Positions 39,966-45,482 of a stretch of 45,482 nt of DNA are shown in pieces. A program made the translations under genes and the position numbers. Position 1 is the stretch's first letter. Every line of letters begins with the position of its first letter. Location of the stretch: assembly GCA_012522085.1 (NCBI GenBank), contig JAAYLE010000120.1:1-45482 (forward strand), read 5' to 3'. Under the pieces are notes generated by a model. It saw nothing but the letters and a program-made list of their open reading frames with translations. It was not told where the DNA came from and ran no database searches. The DNA is from Bacillota bacterium. Lineage in GTDB: Bacteria; Bacillota; Limnochordia; JAAZLZ01.

Positions 39966-40578
39966 GCCCGACGATTGGCGACCGTCCTTCAATGCAGGCT
40001 TATTGGCCGGCGAGGCGGTCGCCCTGCTCCTGGTTGGACTGGTCCTGGCCAACCGGGCCCTGGCTCTCAAGATCCAGACGGATGCCCTTGCCCTGGTGCC
40101 CGCCGGACCACGCCTGGCCTTGTTTGCCGCCCTTTGGGGCGGCCTGGTGGGTGCAGTCTCCCACTGGCTGGGGAAGGAGCATGGCCGGTCCGTCGCCGGC
40201 GCCCTGTGGATGGTCCCCCTCCTTGGAATCCATCTTCAGACCCTGCTCCCTACAGCCCGCGGACTCCTTCGCCTAGCCGCGCAGGCCTTGCCTGCCGATG
40301 TCCAAGGCGCCCCAGGCCTTGCCGATCCCACCAAGGGCATGATGATGTTCACCGTGCCGACCATCATCACCCTGACGGCCTGGGGGACCTGGCGGACCTG
40401 GCTCTACTTTTTTGAGCGATTTTATCAGCGGGAAGCTGGGAGCCCCCCCTTTCCCCCGGAGGAGATCGATGAACCCTCCCCCGCGGCGCAGCACCTCCTT
40501 TATCGCTTCTACCGGACAGGGTTCTTCCTAATCGTTCTCTCCCTCATTCTCCTCATCCACCGGGCGGGACGGGGCTAG
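39958..40578 (+). CDS. Hypothetical integral membrane protein
   Basis: 206 aa with several hydrophobic segments (AVALLLVGLVLANRALAL, LALFAALWGGLVGAVSHWL, MMMFTVPTIITLTAWGTW, GFFLIVLSLILLIH); overlaps the upstream small ORF by 8 nt. Confidence 0.7.
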   Translation: MFEPDDWRPSFNAGLLAGEAVALLLVGLVLANRALALKIQTDALALVPAGPRLALFAALWGGLVGAVSHWLGKEHGRSVAGALWMVPLLGIHLQTLLPTARGLLRLAAQALPADVQGAPGLADPTKGMMMFTVPTIITLTAWGTWRTWLYFFERFYQREAGSPPFPPEEIDEPSPAAQHLLYRFYRTGFFLIVLSLILLIHRAGRG

Positions 40579-41523
40579 ATGCCGCTTAAGCTCAAGCAAA
40601 AACTGCCGGCAATCTCCCACCACGCCATAGGTGGCTAGATCGAAGATGGGGGCTTTGGGATCTTTGTTCACGGCCACGATCACCTCGGACCTTTGCATCC
40701 CCACCACATGCTGGGTAGCGCCGGAGATGCCGCAAGCGATGTAAAGGCGGGGCCGAACGATAACGCCCGTCTGGCCGATGAGCCCTTCCGGCTCCACCCA
40801 GCCCGCATCCACCGCGGCCCGGGAGGCGCCAACGGCCGCCCCCAAAAGGCTCGCCACCTCCTCCAAGAGAGCGAAGTTCGCCCGGGAGCCTATCCCCCTT
40901 CCACCAGCAATGACGATTTCCGCCCCCATCAAGGGACGATCTTCTTCGGGTAACGGTTCTTGCGCCACAACCTCCACGGCCCGGACCTCAGGAGCCGCCC
41001 ATGGACAGTTGATGATCTCACCGCCGGAACCCTTTGGACCTGGAGCGAAGGCCCCCGGCGCAAGGGTTGCCATCTGGGGCCGATGGCCGGGGCAGGCGAT
41101 GGTGGTCAACAAACGACCCCCAAAGGTGGGCAGCTCAGCCAAGAGCAGCCCGCCATCATCGAGCCGGAGGGAAGTGCAGTCGGCGATCAAGCCTGTCCTC
41201 AGTCGGGCTGCAACCCTGGGGGCAAGGGACTTGCCCCGGCGAGTGCCCCCAAAGAGCACGATTCCAGGTTGGTAAGCTTCGATCAGGCGGGCGAGAGCCT
41301 GCCCCTGCCATTCGTCGGTGTATGGACTCTGATCCTGGATCACATAGACCCGGTCGGCCCAGAGGGCGAGCTCCTCGGCTAAAGAAGCATGGGAGCTTGC
41401 CAGCACCGCCCCCAGGGATCCTCCGATCCGCTCGGCCAAACGGCGGCCCTCCCCCAAAAGTTCGCTCACCACTGGGTGGAGTCTTCCCCCTTCCGACTCC
41501 GCGTAAACCCATACCTCTTTCAT
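40528..41523 (-). CDS. etfA: Electron transfer flavoprotein alpha subunit
   Basis: VIAGGRGIGSRANFALLEEVASLLGAAVGASRAAVDAGW, IGQTGVIVRPRLYIACGISGATQHVVGMQ, VNKDPKAPIFDLATYGVVGD. Confidence 0.96.
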   Translation of the reverse strand: MKEVWVYAESEGGRLHPVVSELLGEGRRLAERIGGSLGAVLASSHASLAEELALWADRVYVIQDQSPYTDEWQGQALARLIEAYQPGIVLFGGTRRGKSLAPRVAARLRTGLIADCTSLRLDDGGLLLAELPTFGGRLLTTIACPGHRPQMATLAPGAFAPGPKGSGGEIINCPWAAPEVRAVEVVAQEPLPEEDRPLMGAEIVIAGGRGIGSRANFALLEEVASLLGAAVGASRAAVDAGWVEPEGLIGQTGVIVRPRLYIACGISGATQHVVGMQRSEVIVAVNKDPKAPIFDLATYGVVGDCRQFLLELKRHLAPSRPVDEENEGEND

Positions 41524-42332
41524 GGCCGACCACCTGCCTTTCCGGGCAGCATGTCCGCCAGCTCATGAAGGAGCGCGGCGACCTGTTCGGCCAAGCTTCC
41601 CTCCAGCATCTTGGACCGGGTTTTCCTCGCCGGCAGCGTGGTCTCCAGCATGCGGGTGGGCGAGCCCGCAAGTCCAATCCGATCGGGATCAGCTTTTATC
41701 TCCTCGGGCCCCCAGACGGTAATCGCCTGCTTCTTGGCCCGCATCTTTCCCCTCAGGGAGGGCAGCCGGGGCTCATTCATCCCCTTGGCCACGGTAAGCA
41801 GAGCCGGCAAGGGCATTTGGAGGAGCTCCTGCCCGTAGTCCGTCTGATGCCAGGCCAGCAAATGATCTCCCTCAACTTCAACGGGGCGAATAAGTTCGGC
41901 AGCATGGGGAATGCCTAGGAACTCCGCTATCTGGGGGCCGACTTGGCCGGTCTCGCCATCCGTCGACCGACTTCCAGTCAGGACCAGGTCGTACCCGCCC
42001 AGGCATTCAATCCCCCGGGCCAAGGCATAGGCGGTCGCCAAGGTATCCGCTCCAGCAAAGGACCGATGGCAAAGGAGCACCCCGTCATCAACGCCTAGAC
42101 TGATAGCTTCCCGCAACACTGCTTCGGCTGCGGGCGGACCCATGGTCATCGCGACGCCCTCCCCGCCTCCCGTCTCCTTCAGGCGCAGGGACTCCTCGAT
42201 GGCAAAGTAGTCGTTTGGATTCAGGACCATGGGCACCCCATCCCGAATGACGAGTCCAGTCTCGGGATCCACCTTGGCCTCATCGGGGTGGGGAACCTGC
42301 TTGATGCAGACGATGATTCGCAAGGCCCTCAC
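41520..42332 (-). CDS. etfB: Electron transfer flavoprotein beta subunit
   Basis: RIIVCIKQVPHPDEAKVDPETGLVIRDGVPMVLNPNDYFAIEESLRLKE, GSRSTDGETGQVGPQIAEFL. Confidence 0.96.
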   Translation of the reverse strand: MRALRIIVCIKQVPHPDEAKVDPETGLVIRDGVPMVLNPNDYFAIEESLRLKETGGGEGVAMTMGPPAAEAVLREAISLGVDDGVLLCHRSFAGADTLATAYALARGIECLGGYDLVLTGSRSTDGETGQVGPQIAEFLGIPHAAELIRPVEVEGDHLLAWHQTDYGQELLQMPLPALLTVAKGMNEPRLPSLRGKMRAKKQAITVWGPEEIKADPDRIGLAGSPTRMLETTLPARKTRSKMLEGSLAEQVAALLHELADMLPGKAGGRP

Positions 42333-43486
42333 CGTCCCTTGGCCGCCCTCTTGATCAGTTCTTGGGCGATGATATTGCGTTGAATTTCGTTGGTCCCCTC
42401 ATAAATCTGGGTCACCTTCACATCCCGCATCATTTTCTCCACCGGGTAGTCCCGCATGTAGCCGTAGCCTCCCATTATCTGCACCGCCTCCACCGCAGCC
42501 TCCATAGCCACATCCGAGGCGAAGGTCTTGGCCATGGCCGCGGCCATGGAGATGTCCTTTTGACCGGCATCGATCATCCGGGCAACAGCATAGACTAGCG
42601 CCCTGGCCGCCTCAAGGCGGGTGGCCATATCCGCCAGTTTATGCTGGATGGCCTGGAAGGACGCGATCGGCTGGCCGAACTGGCGCCGCTCCCGGGCAAA
42701 CTGAAGAGCCGCTTCCAAAGCTCCAGTGCCGATGCCCACCGCCTGGGCGCCTATGCCAGGCCTTGTCCGGTCTAGGGTGGCCATGGCTGCCAAGAAGCCC
42801 TGTCCGGGCCTGCCCAGTAAGTTCTCCCGAGGGACAGGGCAGTCTTGGAAAATGACTTCGGTGGTGGCTGAGGAGCGGATGCCCATCTTTCGCTCCTTCG
42901 GTCCGAAGCTCAACCCCGGCGCGTCCTTCTCCACAATGAACGCGCTGGCTCCCCTAATCCCCTTGCTCGGGTCAGTAAGAGCGATCACTGTGTAGAGATC
43001 GGCCTCGCCCCCATTGGTGATCCACTGTTTGACGCCGTTTAATATGTAAACATCGCCCTCAAGGCGAGCGGTGGTCCGCAGGCCCCCCGCATCGCTCCCA
43101 GCCTCCGCTTCCGTCAGGGCAAAAGCCGCGAGCGCCTCCCCGGAAGCAACGAGGGGCAAGTATTTCTTCTTTTGCTCCTCATTGCCGAAGAGCAAGATGG
43201 GTACAGAGCCAAGGGCGCTTGCCGCGTAGCTGACAGCTACGCCGCCGCATGCCTTGCTCAGCTCCTCCACCACCAGGCACTGTTCAAAGATTCCGCCCCC
43301 CAAGCCCCCGTATTCCTCCGGTATCCACACCCCGAAAAGATCCGACTGGGCAAGGACCTTTAGGATTTCGCGGGGAAATTCCTCCCGCTCGTCCAACTCC
43401 GCCGCTGCGGGGCGGACTTTTTCCCTGGCGATCTGGGCCGCCAGCTCTTTGATCATTTGCTGTTCTTCACTGAGAAAGTAGTCCAT
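42329..43486 (-). CDS. Acyl-CoA dehydrogenase
   Basis: AFALTEAEAGSDAGGLRTTA, WITNGGEADLYTV, QIMGGYGYMRDYPVEKMMRDVKVTQIYEGTNEIQRNIIA. ATG 43486 (MDYFLSEEQQ) with GGAGGG RBS. Confidence 0.97.
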   Translation of the reverse strand: MDYFLSEEQQMIKELAAQIAREKVRPAAAELDEREEFPREILKVLAQSDLFGVWIPEEYGGLGGGIFEQCLVVEELSKACGGVAVSYAASALGSVPILLFGNEEQKKKYLPLVASGEALAAFALTEAEAGSDAGGLRTTARLEGDVYILNGVKQWITNGGEADLYTVIALTDPSKGIRGASAFIVEKDAPGLSFGPKERKMGIRSSATTEVIFQDCPVPRENLLGRPGQGFLAAMATLDRTRPGIGAQAVGIGTGALEAALQFARERRQFGQPIASFQAIQHKLADMATRLEAARALVYAVARMIDAGQKDISMAAAMAKTFASDVAMEAAVEAVQIMGGYGYMRDYPVEKMMRDVKVTQIYEGTNEIQRNIIAQELIKRAAKGR

Positions 43487-44114
43487 ACCCTTTTCCCTCC
43501 CCACATCACCTAAGAATTGGCCCCCAGGCCAACGGCCAGCCCTCGCCAGGGTTGCCGGAAGCAAAAGACCTTCCAGGCGCCTGCCCTCCATAGTCTGCCC
43601 CCCAGGAGGTAATTTTTGCATCTGCGAGGACTCCGCTGCCATCTCCCAGGTCCCAGCGGAAAGCACCCAGGGGCATCATTCATTGCCTCTAGCAAGATAG
43701 GCTTTGCCAGGTCCGTCGGGCCCCCAAACCTGACAAAGGCCAGGACGAACACCAGGACGCTGCCCTGGACAAAGGAGCGGTGGAACCACTGCCTAAGTGG
43801 CTGCCTGCAAGGACCCATCAGCAAGCAAAGGTTGATGAGGACTATCAACTCCACCACCGACAAAAAACCGCTGGTCCAGGCAAAAAAGGCCCGGCCCCAG
43901 GAGCCGCTGGCGTGTAGTGGTCAGCAAGGTAGTCACCATGGCGCGGGCAACGGCACAGGGTATTCCGCCGGGCTGAAAAGGCCCCCAATCCACCCCGCGG
44001 GGATGGGGCGCTTGCCTTCCTGGCCGACTCCATCTCTCTTTTTTTCCACGTTGATGACCTGCGGGTGCGCTTTTCCACGTATTCGACCTGGAAGGAAGGA
44101 AGTCCTTGCTAGAC

Positions 44115-44148
44115 ACAAAAAGGGGAGGACGCCGCAGCTTCCTCCCCT
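44115..44148 (-). terminator. Rho-independent terminator after the corrinoid protein gene
   Basis: AGGGGAGGA/TCCTCCCCT stem (44121-44129/44140-44148); minus strand continues TTTTTGTGTC. Confidence 0.85.
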
Positions 44149-44165
44149 GTTATGCAGGTGTACTC

Positions 44166-44804
44166 TTACGCCACTCCGATGAGCTTCTTGGCCACGTCGA
44201 CTGCGGTGCTGGCGTCGGGAGCGTAGCCGTCCGCGCCAATCTCGTCGGCGTAGTTCTGGGTGACGGGGGCGCCGCCGATCATGACCTTCACCTTATCCTT
44301 GAATTCGGAAGCCTTGATGGCCTCAAGGGTATCCTTCATCGCCACCATGGTGGTGGTCAACAGAGCAGACAGCCCCACGATGCTGGGCTTGTGCTCCCTG
44401 ATGGCCTCAACGAACTTCTCCGGAGGCACATCGACGCCCAGGTCGACGACCCGGAAGCCGGCGCCTTCCATCATCATGGCCACGAGGTTCTTGCCGATGT
44501 CATGCAGGTCGCCCTTCACGGTGCCGATGAGGAAAACCTCGGCCGACTCCGTCTCGCTCTCCGTGAGCAGGGGCTTGAGCACTCCCAAACCAGCATGCAT
44601 GGCTCTGGCTGCGATCAATACCTCGGGAACGTAGATCTCGTTCTTCTTGAAGCGCTCGGCAATGACAGCCATGCCGCCGATGAGCCCTTCCTGAATGATT
44701 ACGCCAGGAGCAATACCTTCTGCCACTGCTTGTTCCGTCAGTTCCTTAACCGTCTTGGCATCGCCCTTGATCAAAGCCTGACTAATCTTGGTGAAATCTG
44801 CCAT
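44166..44804 (-). CDS. Corrinoid (cobalamin-binding) methyltransferase protein, MtbC/MtaC-like
   Basis: B12-binding motif GDLHDIGKNLVAMMMEGAGFRVVDLGVDVPPEKFVEA; N-terminal B12-binding helical cap. ATG 44804 with GGAGG. Confidence 0.95.
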   Translation of the reverse strand: MADFTKISQALIKGDAKTVKELTEQAVAEGIAPGVIIQEGLIGGMAVIAERFKKNEIYVPEVLIAARAMHAGLGVLKPLLTESETESAEVFLIGTVKGDLHDIGKNLVAMMMEGAGFRVVDLGVDVPPEKFVEAIREHKPSIVGLSALLTTTMVAMKDTLEAIKASEFKDKVKVMIGGAPVTQNYADEIGADGYAPDASTAVDVAKKLIGVA

Positions 44805-44835
44805 GTACAACTGAACCTCCTCTGTGTTTGTGATG

Positions 44836-45482
44836 TTACACGTCCAGCTTGCCCTCTCTTTGTGCAGTGATATATTCCGCACAAAATTCATCTTGGCCTA
44901 ACACGGCACGGGCAGCGTACACGTGGGCCATAATTACCTTGTCCAACGGATCCATGATGGCGCTGTCCATCCCCGCGGCCATGGCCATCGCCATGAAGGT
45001 CCGATTGAGAAGCCGCCGCTGGGGAAGCCCAAAGGAAATGTTGCTCAGTCCGCAGGTGATATGAACCGTCGGGTACTTTGCTTTGATGGCCCTGACTGTG
45101 TCCAGAAACATGATCCCGTAATGAGGGCCAGTGCCTACCGAACGGACCAAGGGGTCCAGGTAGATCCGGTCGGGATCGATGCCTTCTTCACCCAGGCTGT
45201 CAACCAGCCGGCTGGCATACTCTAAACCCTGCTCCACAGTCTCCGGCATCCCCTTATCATCCATGCACAGGGCCACCACGGAGCAATCGGTTTCTTTCAG
45301 AAGGGGCAGGATGGCTTCGTAGCGCTCCTTCTCCAGACTGATAGAGTTGATCATGGCCGTTCCCTTATGGGCCCCCAAAGCCCGCTCCAAGGCCGCCGGA
45401 TCGGGGCTGTCGAGGCAAAGGGGAACATCCACCACTTCTTGGACCAGCTTAACCAGCCATTCCAAGGTCTCCGGCTCTTTGC
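44836..45482 (-). CDS. Methyltetrahydrofolate:corrinoid methyltransferase-like (AcsE/MeTr-type, pterin-binding), 5' end outside window
   Basis: VPLCLDSPDPAALERAL, AMINSISLEKERYEAILPLLKE, ITCGLSNISFGLPQRRLLNRTFMAMAMAAGMDSAIMDPLD. Reading frame stays open to the window edge. Confidence 0.9.
   Translation of the reverse strand, partial: KEPETLEWLVKLVQEVVDVPLCLDSPDPAALERALGAHKGTAMINSISLEKERYEAILPLLKETDCSVVALCMDDKGMPETVEQGLEYASRLVDSLGEEGIDPDRIYLDPLVRSVGTGPHYGIMFLDTVRAIKAKYPTVHITCGLSNISFGLPQRRLLNRTFMAMAMAAGMDSAIMDPLDKVIMAHVYAARAVLGQDEFCAEYITAQREGKLDV

Noticed and set aside
43510-43863. 117-aa minus-strand ORF before the acyl-CoA dehydrogenase
   Set aside because: TTG start without an RBS and a disordered Arg/Trp-rich C-terminus; kept only as part of the unexplained interval.

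Overview
This is a gene-dense, high-GC window from what looks like a spore-forming Firmicute with acetogen-like metabolism (inferred from GerM, Rho, Rex, Fhs, a NAD-type formate dehydrogenase and a corrinoid/methyltransferase pair). Most genes are recognisable core or metabolic genes: two LysM/M23 peptidases, a radical SAM protein, rho, fba, pyrG, argS, a polyamine block (pyruvoyl arginine decarboxylase, spermidine synthase, agmatinase-type ureohydrolase), fhs, ndk, a three-subunit formate dehydrogenase with NuoE/F/G-like modules, two different TRAP transporters (TAXI and DctPQM) around a GntR regulator, rex-menG-polyprenyl synthase, rlmH, htrA, a phosphohexomutase, cobO plus a BtuD-like ATPase with an extra C-terminal domain, acyl-CoA dehydrogenase-etfBA, and a corrinoid protein with an MeTr-like methyltransferase cut by the window edge. 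I found no rRNA, tRNA, CRISPR array, prophage or transposase. I did not find one clearly new system. The best second-look items are: (i) a cluster of palindromes and heptad repeats just upstream of the GntR gene; (ii) a roughly 600-bp gene-poor interval (27.6-28.2 kb) with mutually exclusive long hairpins and a terminator; (iii) a long structured leader before fhs; (iv) perfect 13-bp intercistronic hairpins in both TRAP operons; (v) an ATPase-Rossmann-like fusion beside cobO; (vi) a 54-aa ORF, missing from the ORF track, that overlaps the start of an unknown membrane protein gene. All calls were made by eye from the sequence and supplied translations; no searches or folding programs were run.
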